Shown: positions 43,325 to 54,905, counted from the stretch's first letter. The stretch: 64,000 nucleotides of DNA from Brachybacterium phenoliresistens (GCF_000576425.1 NZ_KK070006.1:1-64000), one strand, 5' to 3'. Notes: generated from the letters alone by a model not told the origin. Made by a program: numbers and translations.

Positions 43325-44131
43325 ATGAGCGAGCGGGTGCTGGAGCTGCAGGGTGTGAAGTTCCATCGCGGGGACAAGCAGATCCTCGCGGAGGTCGACC
43401 TCGAGGTGCGCGCGGGGGAGCACTGGGCGCTGCTGGGCCCCAACGGGGCCGGCAAGTCGACCCTGCTCAGCTTCTGCGGGGCCCGGGAGTTCCCCAGCCG
43501 CGGCACCGTCGACGTGCTGGGCCGGCGGATGGGCCGTGTCGCGATCTCGGAGCTGCACCGCGAGATCGGCCACGTGAACCCGCGACACCCTCTCGATGTC
43601 GCCCTGAGCATCCGCCAGGTGGTCCTCACCGGCCTCACCGGCACCATCGATCTGCCGCCGCGCTGGGAGCCGAGCCCCGAGCAGCTGGCCCGCGCCGATC
43701 GCCTGGTCGCGGGCATCGGCCTGGCCGATCGCTCCGCCTCCCGCTGGCCGGTCCTGTCGCAGGGGGAGCGGGGCCGGGCGCTGGTGGCCCGCGCCCTGAT
43801 CGGGCAGCCCCGGCTGCTCCTGCTGGACGAGCCGACCACGGGCCTGGACCTCGCCGCCCGCGAGCAGCTGCTGGACACCCTCGACGCCCTCGCCCACGAG
43901 GAGCCGGACGTGGCGACGGTGCTGGTCACCCACCATCTCGAGGAGCTGCCGGAGAGCACCACGCACGCCGTGCTGCTCGCGCACGGGCGGATCCTGGCGG
44001 CCGGTCCGGTCGCCGAGGTCCTCACCTCGCAGGCGGTCAGCGCGGCCTTCGCGCATCCCATCGAGGTGCGTCACGACGAGGGCCGATGGAGCGCCCGCGC
44101 CCTGCGCCACGGCCGCGGTCTGCGGGCCTGA
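43325..44131 (+). CDS. stand-alone ABC transporter ATP-binding protein
   Basis: A 268-residue ATPase: Walker A GPNGAGKST, signature LSQGERGRALVARAL (LSQGE in place of LSGGQ), Walker B LLLLDEPTTGLDL and H-loop THHLEELPE. Overall similarity is to YlmA/ModF-like single-domain ATPases and to iron-complex ATPases. No permease or binding-protein gene is adjacent, so it either joins a transporter encoded elsewhere or has a non-transport role. AGGAG is five bases before the ATG. It follows the tRNA-Ser gene directly. Confidence 0.9.
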   Translation: MSERVLELQGVKFHRGDKQILAEVDLEVRAGEHWALLGPNGAGKSTLLSFCGAREFPSRGTVDVLGRRMGRVAISELHREIGHVNPRHPLDVALSIRQVVLTGLTGTIDLPPRWEPSPEQLARADRLVAGIGLADRSASRWPVLSQGERGRALVARALIGQPRLLLLDEPTTGLDLAAREQLLDTLDALAHEEPDVATVLVTHHLEELPESTTHAVLLAHGRILAAGPVAEVLTSQAVSAAFAHPIEVRHDEGRWSARALRHGRGLRA

Positions 44132-44150
44132 CGGCGCGGGCGCGCGGGCG

Positions 44151-46617
<2,467 letters not shown>

Positions 46618-46644
46618 TCGGACGCCGTCGGGGCGGGCCCGGCC

Positions 46645-46695
46645 CGCCTCGACGGCCCGCCCGCCTCGACGGCCCGCCCGCCTCGACGGCCCGCG
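46645..46695. repeat. tandem repeat, 3 x 17 bp, between convergent genes
   Basis: CGCCTCGACGGCCCGCC occurs at 46645-46661 and 46662-46678 with a slightly varied third unit at 46679-46695. Each unit holds short GGC/GCC arms, so the array may terminate the hydrolase gene. Confidence 0.75.
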
Positions 46696-46740
46696 GCGCG
46701 GCGAGGAGCTGCCGGCCGCCGCGCGGGTCGCCGGGACGGG

Positions 46741-47100
46741 TCAGCTCTGCTGTGGATCCGACGGACCGGGGACCTCGAGCCCGGCCCGGCGCAGCGTCGC
46801 GGCGACCTTCTCCTCGAGCAGGGGGATCGAGCGCGCATCGTGCCCGCGCAGATGCTCCAGGGCCGCCAGCGCCGTGATCGCCACGTCCAGCAGCTCCGCC
46901 TCGACATCGGCGTGCGCATGGGTGACGCCCTTGCGCGGGTTCTGGCCGGTCGCGCCGATGTAGGCGGCGACGACCTCCCCGGCCTCCTCGGTGATCTTCG
47001 CCAGGCGCGCCCAGGTGACGGCCTCCGGGTCTCGGTGCGCGCTGCCGCGGTCGATCCAGGCGCTGAGCTCGGCGATGCCGCGGGAGGTGGGGTCGGACAT
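46741..47100 (-). CDS. MazG-like nucleotide pyrophosphohydrolase
   Basis: A 119-residue helical protein of the MazG-like / all-alpha NTP pyrophosphatase group. The metal-binding pattern is seen as KITEEAGEVVAAYIG (E-x-x-E-x-x-E type) followed by DVEAELLDVAITALAALEHL, with conserved acidic residues in both helices. Such proteins hydrolyse non-canonical or excess NTPs. ATG at 47100 is six bases after -10 box TAGGCT (47112-47107), so it is leaderless. It converges on the hydrolase gene. Confidence 0.85.
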   Translation of the reverse strand: MSDPTSRGIAELSAWIDRGSAHRDPEAVTWARLAKITEEAGEVVAAYIGATGQNPRKGVTHAHADVEAELLDVAITALAALEHLRGHDARSIPLLEEKVAATLRRAGLEVPGPSDPQQS

Positions 47101-47232
47101 GGGAGGAGCCTATGCCGCCCGAGACCAGGTGCCGCCTGAGACCCGGTGGAGCCCAGCGGCCCGCCGCGCGAGGATGGCAGGATCCACGGGCCGCATGCGG
47201 ATCGCGGCCGGAACGAGGGCGAGGAGCATCGG

Positions 47233-48534
47233 ATGACGCAGCACGAGCAGCGGCCGGAGCAGGCCGGGGCGGGCATCGGCGCAGGTCCCGGGACGGCATC
47301 CGGCCCGGGCGCGGTCGCCGCCGGCGGCGGGCTCCGCGTCCCCGACGGCTTCCTCGAGGACCTCATCGCGCTGCGCCGGCGCCTGCACGCCCACCCCGAG
47401 GTGGGGCTGATGCTGCCGCGCACCCAGGAGATGATCCTCGAGGCGATCGCGGACCTGGACCTCGAGATCGCCCTGGGCACCGAGACCACCAGCGTCGTCG
47501 GCGTGCTGCGCGGGGGCCGGCCCGGGCCGGCGGTGCTGCTGCGCGGGGACATGGACGGCCTGCCCGTGGTCGAGGCGACCGGCCTGCCCTACGCCGCGGA
47601 CACCGGCACCATGCACGCCTGCGGCCACGACCTGCACATGGCGGGACTGGTCGGGGCGGCACGCCTCCTCGCGGCGCATCGCGAGGAGCTGCCCGGCAGC
47701 GTGATCCTCATGTTCCAGCCGGGGGAGGAGGGCTACGACGGCGCCGGGGTCATGCTGCGCGAGGGCGTGCTCGAGGCCGCGGGGGAGCGGCCCATCGCCG
47801 CCTACGGCATCCACGTCAGCGCCGATGCCCCCTCCGGGCAGATCTCCACCCGGGCCGGCACCCTGATGGCGGCGTTCTCCGTGCTCGAGGTGCGCGTGAT
47901 CGGCCGCGGCGGCCACGGCTCGCGGCCCCATGAGGCCCTCGACCCGATCCCCGCCATGGCGGAGATGATCACCGCCCTGCAGACCCACGTCACCCGTCGC
48001 ACCAGCGTCTTCGACCCGGTGGTGGTGACGGTCGGCGAGGTCCATGCCGGCAGCGCCCCGAACATCATCCCGGGCGAGGCCCATTTCCGGGCGGGGGTGC
48101 GGACCTTCTCCCCGCGCATGGCGACCCGGATGGCCGCGCAGCTGCCGGAGCTCGTGACGGGCATCGGCCGCAGCCACGGGCTCACCGTGGAGGCGACCTT
48201 CCGCACCGTGCTGCCGGCGACCATCAACGACGACGCCGAGGCCGGCTTCTTCGCACGCACCGCCCAGGGGATCTTCGGCGCCGAGCGGTACGTCGATCTC
48301 GAGAACCCGCGCACCGGCTCGGAGGACTTCTCCCGCGTCCTCGCCGAGGTGCCCGGCGCGTACGGCTTCGTCGGCGCCGCGAAGGACTTCGACCCGGAGG
48401 ACATGCCCGCCTCCAACCACTCGCCGATGGCCGTGTTCGACGACTCCGTCCTCGCCGACCAGGCCCTGCTGCTGGCGACCCTCGCCCGGGACCGGCTGCG
48501 CGCCGCCGCCGGCGAGGGCGACCCCGCGATCTGA
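47233..48534 (+). CDS. M20 family metallopeptidase / amidohydrolase
   Basis: A 433-residue amidohydrolase of the M20D (hippurate hydrolase / HipO-like) type. Metal ligands are visible in TMHACGHDLHMA (Cys and His), the catalytic EEG in FQPGEEGYDGA, GIHVSAD and the C-terminal SEDFS; the lid has GRGGHGSRPHEALDP. It hydrolyses N-acyl amino acids or indole-amide-like conjugates. An Ala/Gly-rich N-terminal extension of ~40 residues precedes the domain. ATG follows GAGGAG by six bases. A ribokinase-like gene lies 21 bp downstream and is likely co-transcribed. Confidence 0.93.
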   Translation: MTQHEQRPEQAGAGIGAGPGTASGPGAVAAGGGLRVPDGFLEDLIALRRRLHAHPEVGLMLPRTQEMILEAIADLDLEIALGTETTSVVGVLRGGRPGPAVLLRGDMDGLPVVEATGLPYAADTGTMHACGHDLHMAGLVGAARLLAAHREELPGSVILMFQPGEEGYDGAGVMLREGVLEAAGERPIAAYGIHVSADAPSGQISTRAGTLMAAFSVLEVRVIGRGGHGSRPHEALDPIPAMAEMITALQTHVTRRTSVFDPVVVTVGEVHAGSAPNIIPGEAHFRAGVRTFSPRMATRMAAQLPELVTGIGRSHGLTVEATFRTVLPATINDDAEAGFFARTAQGIFGAERYVDLENPRTGSEDFSRVLAEVPGAYGFVGAAKDFDPEDMPASNHSPMAVFDDSVLADQALLLATLARDRLRAAAGEGDPAI

Positions 48535-48555
48535 GCCGCGAACGGTGGAGGAGCG

Positions 48556-49473
48556 ATGACCACGACCCATGCCCCGGGGCGCGTCTGCGTGCTCGGCAGC
48601 GCCAACGTCGACGACGTCCGGGAGGTCGACCGCTTCCCGCGCCCGGGAGAGACCGTCTTCGCGCGCTCGCGCACCCGCGTCCCCGGCGGGAAGGGCCTGA
48701 ACCAGGCGATCGCCGCCGCCCGAGCAGGCGCCGCCACCGCGCTGCGCGCCCGCATCGGCCGCGACGAGGAGGGGCGGATGCTGCGCGCCGCCGCCGCCGG
48801 AGCCGGCGTGGACACCGCCGGGATGCTCGAGGTCCCCGCGGCCACCGGCAGCGCCGCGATCCTCCGCGACGGCGCCGGGGAGAACTCGATCGTCGTGGCC
48901 GGCGGTGCCAACGCCGCCTTCACCGAGCTCACTGCCGATGATCTCGCCGCGATCGCCGCCGCCGACGTCCTCCTCCTGCAGGGCGAGGTGCCCGTGGTCG
49001 CGCTCGAGCAGGCGGCCGTCCACGCCCGCGACCACGGCACCCGGGTGATCCTCACCCCCGCCCCGGTGCAGGAGTTCGGCGCCGACCTCCTCTCGGCGGT
49101 CGACCTGCTGGTGCCCAACGAGCACGAGGCGTGTGCGCTCGCCGGGCTCGAGGACCCGCGGGCCGCGGCCCGGGCGCTGACGGCAACGCGCCGCCGCGTG
49201 CTCATCACCCTGGGAGGTCGGGGCGCCGCGCTCGTGGACCCGACGGGGACCGTGCAGGAGATCCCGTCGGTCCCGGTCCGCGCCGTGGACACCACCGGCG
49301 CCGGGGACGCCTTCTGCGGAGCGCTGGCCGCACGCTTGGCCGCCGGCGCGGAGCTGCCGGAGGCGGCCCGATGGGCCGCGGCCGCGGCCGCGCTCTCGGT
49401 CACCCGGGAGGGCTCGGCGACCTCGCCGGCGCGCGAGGAGGTCGAGCAGCTGCTGGACCGCCCGCCGGTGTGA
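48556..49473 (+). CDS. rbsK: PfkB family carbohydrate kinase, ribokinase-like
   Basis: A 305-residue kinase with the PfkB signatures: N-terminal GSANVDDVREVDRFPRPGET, GGKGLNQAIAAARAGA, and C-terminal DTTGAGDAFCGALAARLA containing the catalytic Asp. Spacing and the GGKG motif favour ribokinase, which phosphorylates ribose at O5, although no rbs transporter genes are present. RBS GGAGGAG precedes the ATG; the gene is 21 bp behind the amidohydrolase. Confidence 0.88.
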   Translation: MTTTHAPGRVCVLGSANVDDVREVDRFPRPGETVFARSRTRVPGGKGLNQAIAAARAGAATALRARIGRDEEGRMLRAAAAGAGVDTAGMLEVPAATGSAAILRDGAGENSIVVAGGANAAFTELTADDLAAIAAADVLLLQGEVPVVALEQAAVHARDHGTRVILTPAPVQEFGADLLSAVDLLVPNEHEACALAGLEDPRAAARALTATRRRVLITLGGRGAALVDPTGTVQEIPSVPVRAVDTTGAGDAFCGALAARLAAGAELPEAARWAAAAAALSVTREGSATSPAREEVEQLLDRPPV

Positions 49474-49555
49474 GCCTCGTCCGCCGGTGCGGCAGCACCG
49501 GCGTCGGCCGCGTAGATTCGAGGCAGCCCCGCCCCGACGATCGGAGACCCGCCCC

Positions 49556-50440
49556 GTGACCACGCAGACCACCGCCCCCGTCCCCGCCTCCTGGCGCGAG
49601 ATCCCCGAGGGCGCGGTCGACCTGCGGCTCGTCGTCGTCGACATGGACGGCACCCTGCTGCTGCCCAGCGGCGAGGTCCCTGCCGCGTTCTGGCCCGTGC
49701 TCGAGCGTCTCGAGGAGCGCGGCATCGCCTTCGTCCCCGCGAGCGGCCGCCAGCTGGCCACCCTCCGCGCCGGCTTCGGGCCCCACGGCGTGACCAGCTT
49801 CGTCGCCGAGAACGGGACCGTCGTGGTGCGCGAGGACGAGATCGTCGCGACCACCGCCCTGGAGACCGCCGTCGCCCGCGAGGCGATCCTCGCCGCCCGC
49901 GAGGCCGGGGCCGGGCGGCCGCTCGGCATCGTGCGCTGCGGCGTCCACGGCGCCTGCGTCGAGCAGGCCGACGAGGAGTTCCTCCAGGTCGCGGGCCAGT
50001 ACTACCACCAGCTCACCGTGGTCGAGGACCTCCTGGCCGTCCAGGACGAGGTCATCAAGGTCGCCGTGCACGACGCGATCGACGCCGCCCCGACCGCCGA
50101 GGCGGTCTTCGCGCGCTTCGCGCCCGCCCAGCAGGTCGTCGTCTCCGGCAAGCACTGGATCGACGTCATGCCCGCCACGGCCGACAAGGGCCGCGGGGTG
50201 CGCGCCCTGCAGGAGGCCCTCGGCGTGACGGCGGCGCAGACCGCCGTGTTCGGCGACTACCTCAACGACCTGCCCATGTTCCCCGTGGCCGAGCACTCCT
50301 TCGCCATGGCCGATGCCCATCCCGACGTCGCCGCCGCGGCGCGCTACGGCGCTCCGAGCAATGCCGATGCCGGCGTGGTCCAGGTCCTCGAGCACCTGCT
50401 GGGCGACGCGTCGGTCCCCTCCGGCAGAATGCGCGGGTGA
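49556..50440 (+). CDS. HAD superfamily hydrolase, Cof-type
   Basis: A 294-residue Cof-like HAD phosphatase: VVDMDGTLLLPSG, ASGRQ, DKGRGVRALQ and GDYLNDLPMF. Substrate unknown. The GTG at 49556 follows CGGAG by about ten bases, and a TAGATT -10-like box lies about 40 bases upstream. The stop overlaps the GTG of the acetyltransferase (GTGA). This is the second Cof-type HAD in the window; the two are not tandem copies. Confidence 0.9.
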   Translation: MTTQTTAPVPASWREIPEGAVDLRLVVVDMDGTLLLPSGEVPAAFWPVLERLEERGIAFVPASGRQLATLRAGFGPHGVTSFVAENGTVVVREDEIVATTALETAVAREAILAAREAGAGRPLGIVRCGVHGACVEQADEEFLQVAGQYYHQLTVVEDLLAVQDEVIKVAVHDAIDAAPTAEAVFARFAPAQQVVVSGKHWIDVMPATADKGRGVRALQEALGVTAAQTAVFGDYLNDLPMFPVAEHSFAMADAHPDVAAAARYGAPSNADAGVVQVLEHLLGDASVPSGRMRG

Positions 50441-51036
50441 GCATTCCCCCTCCGAGCCCCGACCTCCGCCTCCACCGCACCGAGCGTCTGCGCCTGGACG
50501 CCCCCGGCCCCGAGGACCTCGAGCCCCTGCACGAGATCTACGCCGATCCCCGGGTATGGACGCACTACCCGAGCCAGCGCTTCACCGATCCCGCGCAGAC
50601 CGCGGCCATGCTCGACCGCTTCCAGGGGAGCTGGCAGCGCGCCGGGCTTGGACCGTGGATCGTCCGCCGGCACGACGCCGACCCTGCCGACCCCTCCACG
50701 GTGCTCGGCAACGGAGGCTGCGACCTGCGCGGGCAGGAGCCGGACGGGCTCTTCTGGAACCTCGGATACCGCCTCACCCCCGCCGTGCAGGGCCTCGGTC
50801 TCGCCGGAGAGCTGGCCCGGGCCGCCGTGGATGCGGCACGCGCCCTCCGGCCCGAGCTGCCCGTGATCGCGTACCTCCTCGAGGAGAACCGGGCCTCCCG
50901 GCGCGTGGCCGAGAAGACGGGGCTGTGCCTGCGGCATCGGGCTCCCGACGCCGGGAACCCCGATCCGCAGGCCGTGCGCCTGGTGCTGGCGGACCGGGAG
51001 CTCACCCCGGCGCAGCTCGCCTCCGCGCTGCACTGA
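50437..51036 (+). CDS. GNAT family N-acetyltransferase (RimJ/RimL-like)
   Basis: A 199-residue acetyltransferase of the Acetyltransf_3 type: TERLRLDAPGPEDLEPLHEIYADPRV at the N-terminus, WNLGYRLTPAVQGLGLAGELARAAVDAA (acetyl-CoA loop) and ENRASRRVAEKTGL at the C-terminus. Target is unknown. GTG start overlaps the HAD stop; in addition a -10-like CAGAAT lies six bases before it, so internal leaderless initiation is also possible. Confidence 0.9.
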   Translation: MSIPPPSPDLRLHRTERLRLDAPGPEDLEPLHEIYADPRVWTHYPSQRFTDPAQTAAMLDRFQGSWQRAGLGPWIVRRHDADPADPSTVLGNGGCDLRGQEPDGLFWNLGYRLTPAVQGLGLAGELARAAVDAARALRPELPVIAYLLEENRASRRVAEKTGLCLRHRAPDAGNPDPQAVRLVLADRELTPAQLASALH

Positions 51037-51093
51037 TCCGTCCGGGCCCGGGATGCCCGAGATCAGGGGGCTCGAGGTCAGGCGTGCTCGAGG

Positions 51094-51462
51094 TCAGGGG
51101 TGCTCGACATCGTCCCCCACGCAGAAGACGTTCCCCTCGGGATCCTCCATGATCGTCCACGCGAAGCCCTCCATCGCGTGGGTCTCCCGTTCGGTCGCGC
51201 CGAGCTCGCGCAGCCGGGCCACCGCGGCCAGGCGGTCCCCGCCGCCCCCGTCCAGATGCAGCCGGTTCTTGCCGGGCGTCGGGTCGGGGACCTGCTGGAA
51301 GGCGAGGCGGGGCGTGGTGCCCAGCGCGATGTACTCGCCGTAGTCCTCCACGACGGGCGCGCCGGTGGCCTGCGACCAGAACGTGGAGAGGGCGCGGGCG
51401 TCGCGGCAGTCGACGGTGATCATGCCGATCCGATAGGCGGTGGCGGCATCGGTGGTGGTCAT
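51094..51462 (-). CDS. VOC family (glyoxalase-like) protein
   Basis: A 122-residue single VOC domain of the Glyoxalase_6 type: RIGMITVDCRDARALSTFWSQATGA at the start, RLHLDGGGGDRLAAVARLRELGA in the middle and TIMEDPEGNVFCVGDD at the end. Members bind metals and small ligands; function is not assigned. It converges on the acetyltransferase gene. Confidence 0.88.
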   Translation of the reverse strand: MTTTDAATAYRIGMITVDCRDARALSTFWSQATGAPVVEDYGEYIALGTTPRLAFQQVPDPTPGKNRLHLDGGGGDRLAAVARLRELGATERETHAMEGFAWTIMEDPEGNVFCVGDDVEHP

Positions 51463-51584
51463 GGGTCCTCCTCGGACGACGGGGTCGGTGCGGTCGATGC
51501 TCGCAGCCGGAGCGGACAGGACCTGACCGCGAACCCCGCCCGGGGCCTCAGCACCGCCCCAGCGCTGCGTGCCACCATGCCCGG

Positions 51585-52295
51585 ATGGACCTCGAACAGC
51601 TCCGGGACGACGTCTGGGACCGGGTCGTGCCCGCGAGCGGGCTGGACGCCGGGTGGTGGGCGCTGCTGGCGCTCGCCGTGGCCCTGGTCGCCGTGGTCGT
51701 GCCCGTGATCTGGCTGCGGGCCCGGCTCGCGGTGACGATCGTGCACGAGCTGGGGCATGCCGTGATCGGCATGCTGCTGGGCCGCCGCTTCACGGGCTTC
51801 GTGGTGAGCGCGGACATGTCGGGGCACGCGGTGACGGTGGGGCCGCGCCGGGGATTCGGCCGGGTGGCCTCGACCTGGGCCGGGTACCCGGCGCCCGCCG
51901 TGGTCGGGGCGCTGCTCGTGCAGCTGGCCTTCGGAGGCTGGGCCGGCGCGGTGCTGCTGGCGGCGCTCGTGGTCCTGGTGCTCAGCGTCGTCTTCGCCCG
52001 CAGCGCGCACACCGTCCTCACGGTCCTGGTGACCGCGGCGCTGGTCGCCGCCGTGTGGTGGTGGGGCGGGCCGCTCGGCGCCGCGTGCCTCCTGCTCGGC
52101 GCGGGCGTGCTGCTCCTGCTGGGGGCGTGGCGCCACCTGGGCTCGGTGATCGCCACCGGGGGACGGCACGACGATCCGGGGCAGCTCGCCGAGCTCACCG
52201 GCGTGCCCGCCTGGCTGTGGAACGGGACGTTCGTCCTCGTGATCGGGGCCTGCACCTTCTGGGGCTGGACGGCCCTGTCCCCGCACCTAATGTGA
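51585..52295 (+). CDS. M50 family membrane metalloprotease-like protein
   Basis: A 236-residue membrane protein with five to six hydrophobic segments. The zinc motif HELGHA lies near residue 55 within a membrane segment (TIVHELGHAVIGMLLGRRF), as in site-2 protease relatives of the peptidase M50B-like family. A second zinc-ligand motif (NPDG-like) is not evident, so activity is uncertain. No anti-sigma factor gene is adjacent. Confidence 0.85.
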   Translation: MDLEQLRDDVWDRVVPASGLDAGWWALLALAVALVAVVVPVIWLRARLAVTIVHELGHAVIGMLLGRRFTGFVVSADMSGHAVTVGPRRGFGRVASTWAGYPAPAVVGALLVQLAFGGWAGAVLLAALVVLVLSVVFARSAHTVLTVLVTAALVAAVWWWGGPLGAACLLLGAGVLLLLGAWRHLGSVIATGGRHDDPGQLAELTGVPAWLWNGTFVLVIGACTFWGWTALSPHLM

Positions 52296-52359
52296 CCGCT
52301 CGGCCCCACCGCTTCCCGCTCCCGCACATGCGGCCCCGCCGCTCGCAGCTCCCGCTCAT

Positions 52360-52445
52360 CCCGCCGCGCGGGTCGCAGGTCCTGCGCATTCGGCCGCGCC
52401 ATCCCGCCGCGCGGGTCGCGGGTCCTGCGCATTCGGCCGCGCCGT
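52360..52445. repeat. tandem repeat, 2 x 43 bp
   Basis: Two 43-bp units beginning CCCGCCGCGCGGGTCGC (52360-52402 and 52403-52445) differ at two positions, with a degenerate further unit before them. They lie between the convergent M50 and GH78 genes and contain GCGCGG/CCGCGC self-complementary parts. Confidence 0.75.
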
Positions 52446-52475
52446 CCCGCCGCGCCGCCGGCGGCCCAGCTCCCC

Positions 52476-54737
52476 TCACCAGTGCCGGGTGTGCTCCCCG
52501 GCGCCGAGCGTCTCCTCGAGGCCGGGCAGCCGCAGGCGGACCCGGGCCCCCGCCGGCACGGAGGCGTCCAGGCGGTGCTCCCGGCGGTCCACGGCGACCC
52601 GGAAGGTCCCCGCGACGCTGCGCCGCATCAGCTCGACGCGGTCCACGGGCACCGCAGGATCCGGGGCGAGCACCGCCTCGGTCCAGCCGTCCGCTCCGCG
52701 GCGCAGACCGGCCACGTGTTCGTGGATCCACGTCTGCGGCGTGCCCATGAAGTAGTGCGAGCAGGAGCGCGGCTGTTCCCACATCTCCATGAAGGTCGAG
52801 TTCCCGGCCTCGAGCCAGGCCCGCCACCCCGGCGCCGTCGGATTGGTGAGGACCCGCCAGGCGAGATCGCCGTGCCCCGCCTCGGACAGCGCCCCCAGCA
52901 GGTACCGCACGCCGATGTGGCCGCAGTCGTGGTGATCGCCCCGGCGGCCGATCTCCTCGACCAGCCGCGAGACCACCGCTTCCCGGGCCGCGGCGGGGAC
53001 CACGTCCCAGGCCAGGGCCAGGGCGCTGACCGTCATCCGGAATCCGCCGTCGCGGCCGATGCGGTACTCACCCGCGCCCGCATCGAGGAAGGCCGCGTTG
53101 ACGGCCCGCTCGAGGGACGCGGCCTGCTCGCGCAGGCGCCGCGCATCGGGGGAGAGGGCATCGGCGGCTGCTGCGGGACGGCGGCGGGCGAGGTCGAGGT
53201 CCAGGGCATGGGCCAGCCGTCGCAGCGCCCGGGCCACGAAGAGCGTGCCGGTCAGGCGCCGGTCCTCGGGGGCGGGCCCGGGGGATCCGGGCGTCAGGTA
53301 GTCGCCGAGGACCCCGTCGATCAGTCCGTCCGCATCGCGCCGGGCGAGCTCGTGATCCAGGTGGGCGCGGGCCGCCGCGGAATGCTGCGCGACCACGTCC
53401 GCATCGCCGTACTCGGTGGCCAGGTGGTCGATGAGGACCGGGAACAGCGTGGTCCACTCCGGGGCCGGGGACAGCTCGGTGTATCCCCAGCCGGGCGTCG
53501 GGGCGATCACGGGCAGGGAGCCGTCCGGGCGCTGGGCATCGGCCTGCTGCTGCAGGAACGCCCGCAGCGTGCGGTGGGCGGCGAAGCTCGCGGAGAAGGA
53601 CTCCAGCGCCACCAGTGCGTCGCCGGTCCAGCCGTTCTTCTCGTGCATCGGCGTGTCGGTGGGGACGTGGTGGAGGTTGTTGGCGAGGGAGGCGCGCATC
53701 GCCGCGTCGAAGCGCTCGAGGTACGGCTCGGAGCTGCGGAGGCTGCTCGCGACGGCGAGATCGGCGTGGGCGTGGATCCCGGTGGTCTCGAGCATGTCCA
53801 GGTCCCCGGCCAGCACGTCGATCTGCACGTAGCGGAAGCCCTTGTAGCTGAACTGCGGCGCGAAGGAGCGGGCGCCCGATGGCTCCAGCCGCACCTCGTC
53901 GCACTGGAAGCGCGGGGTCCAGATGTGCTCGTTGTCGTCATCGACCGTGCCGTCCGGGCGCAGCTTCTCCCCATGGCGGGCGGTGAAGGCCAGCGGCGCG
54001 GCCTCGGCGGGGACCTCCGCCCGCAGCGCGTAGCGGCACCAGCCGGCGATCACCCGGCCCATGTCCAGGATCAGCCGGCCCCCGTCGCGCCGCACGACCT
54101 GCGGTCGGATCTCGGCGACCTCGACGACCCCTTCCGCCTCGCGCAGCTGCAGGGTCTCAGGGGCTGCGGCCGGCTGCGGCTCGAGCACCGGCAGCCAGGC
54201 GGAGTCGTCGAAGCCGGGGCGCGTCCACGCCTCGACGTCGGCGCCGGGCTCGGGGGCGAAGGTCTCGCCCTCGTACACCGAGTCGGCGGTGACGGGGCCG
54301 GGCCAGGTGCGCCAGGTGTCGTCGGTCCGGATCACGCGGCGGGTGCCATCGGCCAGCTCGATACTCAGGTGCGCCCATGCACGGACGGGGCCGCGCCACG
54401 GCGCCTGCTCCCAGCGCCACACGTTCGGCGTGGTCAGGGCATGGAACCCGCGGCCCAGGGCGATGGCCAGGACGTTCTGCCCCGGGCGCAGCAGGTCGGT
54501 GGGATCGGCCTCGCACACGAGCACGCGCCGGCGCGGATCCGTCAGCCCCGGGTCCAGGCGGGTGGGCAGCGCCTCGGCGCCGTTGACCCGGGCGCGGAAC
54601 ACGCCGAGCCCGGTCACCAGCAGCCTCGCGCGCAGCGGGGCGGCCGGCAGCGTGAAGGCGGTGCGCAGCAGGGGGTTCTGGGGGTCCTCGCCGGGAGCGG
54701 TGATCCAGCGGGCGAGGTCGGCGTCGATGCCGGTCAT
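52476..54737 (-). CDS. glycoside hydrolase family 78, alpha-L-rhamnosidase-like
   Basis: A 753-residue GH78-type enzyme. An N-terminal beta-sandwich (LLVTGLGVFRARVNG; LDPGLTDPRRRVLVCEADPTDLLRPGQNVLAIALG) is followed by the concanavalin-like domain and the (alpha/alpha)6 barrel with DTPMHEKNGWTGDALV, the catalytic acidic region, and GNSTFMEMWEQPRSCSHYFMG. It probably removes alpha-L-rhamnose or a related sugar from glycosides. No signal peptide is evident, so substrates may enter as oligosaccharides. RBS CGGAGG lies about six bases before the ATG. No sugar transporter is adjacent. Confidence 0.92.
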   Translation of the reverse strand: MTGIDADLARWITAPGEDPQNPLLRTAFTLPAAPLRARLLVTGLGVFRARVNGAEALPTRLDPGLTDPRRRVLVCEADPTDLLRPGQNVLAIALGRGFHALTTPNVWRWEQAPWRGPVRAWAHLSIELADGTRRVIRTDDTWRTWPGPVTADSVYEGETFAPEPGADVEAWTRPGFDDSAWLPVLEPQPAAAPETLQLREAEGVVEVAEIRPQVVRRDGGRLILDMGRVIAGWCRYALRAEVPAEAAPLAFTARHGEKLRPDGTVDDDNEHIWTPRFQCDEVRLEPSGARSFAPQFSYKGFRYVQIDVLAGDLDMLETTGIHAHADLAVASSLRSSEPYLERFDAAMRASLANNLHHVPTDTPMHEKNGWTGDALVALESFSASFAAHRTLRAFLQQQADAQRPDGSLPVIAPTPGWGYTELSPAPEWTTLFPVLIDHLATEYGDADVVAQHSAAARAHLDHELARRDADGLIDGVLGDYLTPGSPGPAPEDRRLTGTLFVARALRRLAHALDLDLARRRPAAAADALSPDARRLREQAASLERAVNAAFLDAGAGEYRIGRDGGFRMTVSALALAWDVVPAAAREAVVSRLVEEIGRRGDHHDCGHIGVRYLLGALSEAGHGDLAWRVLTNPTAPGWRAWLEAGNSTFMEMWEQPRSCSHYFMGTPQTWIHEHVAGLRRGADGWTEAVLAPDPAVPVDRVELMRRSVAGTFRVAVDRREHRLDASVPAGARVRLRLPGLEETLGAGEHTRHW

Positions 54738-54823
54738 GGGGATCCTCCGAGGGCTCCCGCGGGGTCGGGAGCGCTCTGCCATCGTAGCGGCCCCGATGCC
54801 GCATCGGCCGGGGTGAAAATCCG

Positions 54824-54853
54824 TTGCCCGGTCGCCGGGGGATTCCGTACGGT
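54824..54853 (+). promoter_or_regulatory. promoter of the erm leader transcript
   Basis: -35 TTGCCC (54824-54829), 18-bp spacer, -10 TACGGT (54848-54853), then seven bases to the GTG of the leader ORF. It is the best-formed promoter in the window. Confidence 0.7.
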
Positions 54854-54860
54854 CGTCGCC

Positions 54861-54905
54861 GTGGGTATCACCGCCAGCATGTTCATCCGGATCCGCCGCC
54901 GCTGA
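54861..54905 (+). CDS. erm leader peptide (14 aa)
   Basis: The ORF reads VGITASMFIRIRRR then TGA (GTG start read as Met). It begins at the likely transcription start (leaderless). It contains Arg-Ile-Arg, a +X+ motif of the kind that arrests macrolide-bound ribosomes, and its Met-Gly-Ile opening recalls the ErmC leader. Its last codons and stop form one side and the loop of the first attenuator stem, so a stalled ribosome would unfold it. An internal ATG at codon 7 gives MFIRIRRR. Confidence 0.65.
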   Translation: MGITASMFIRIRRR

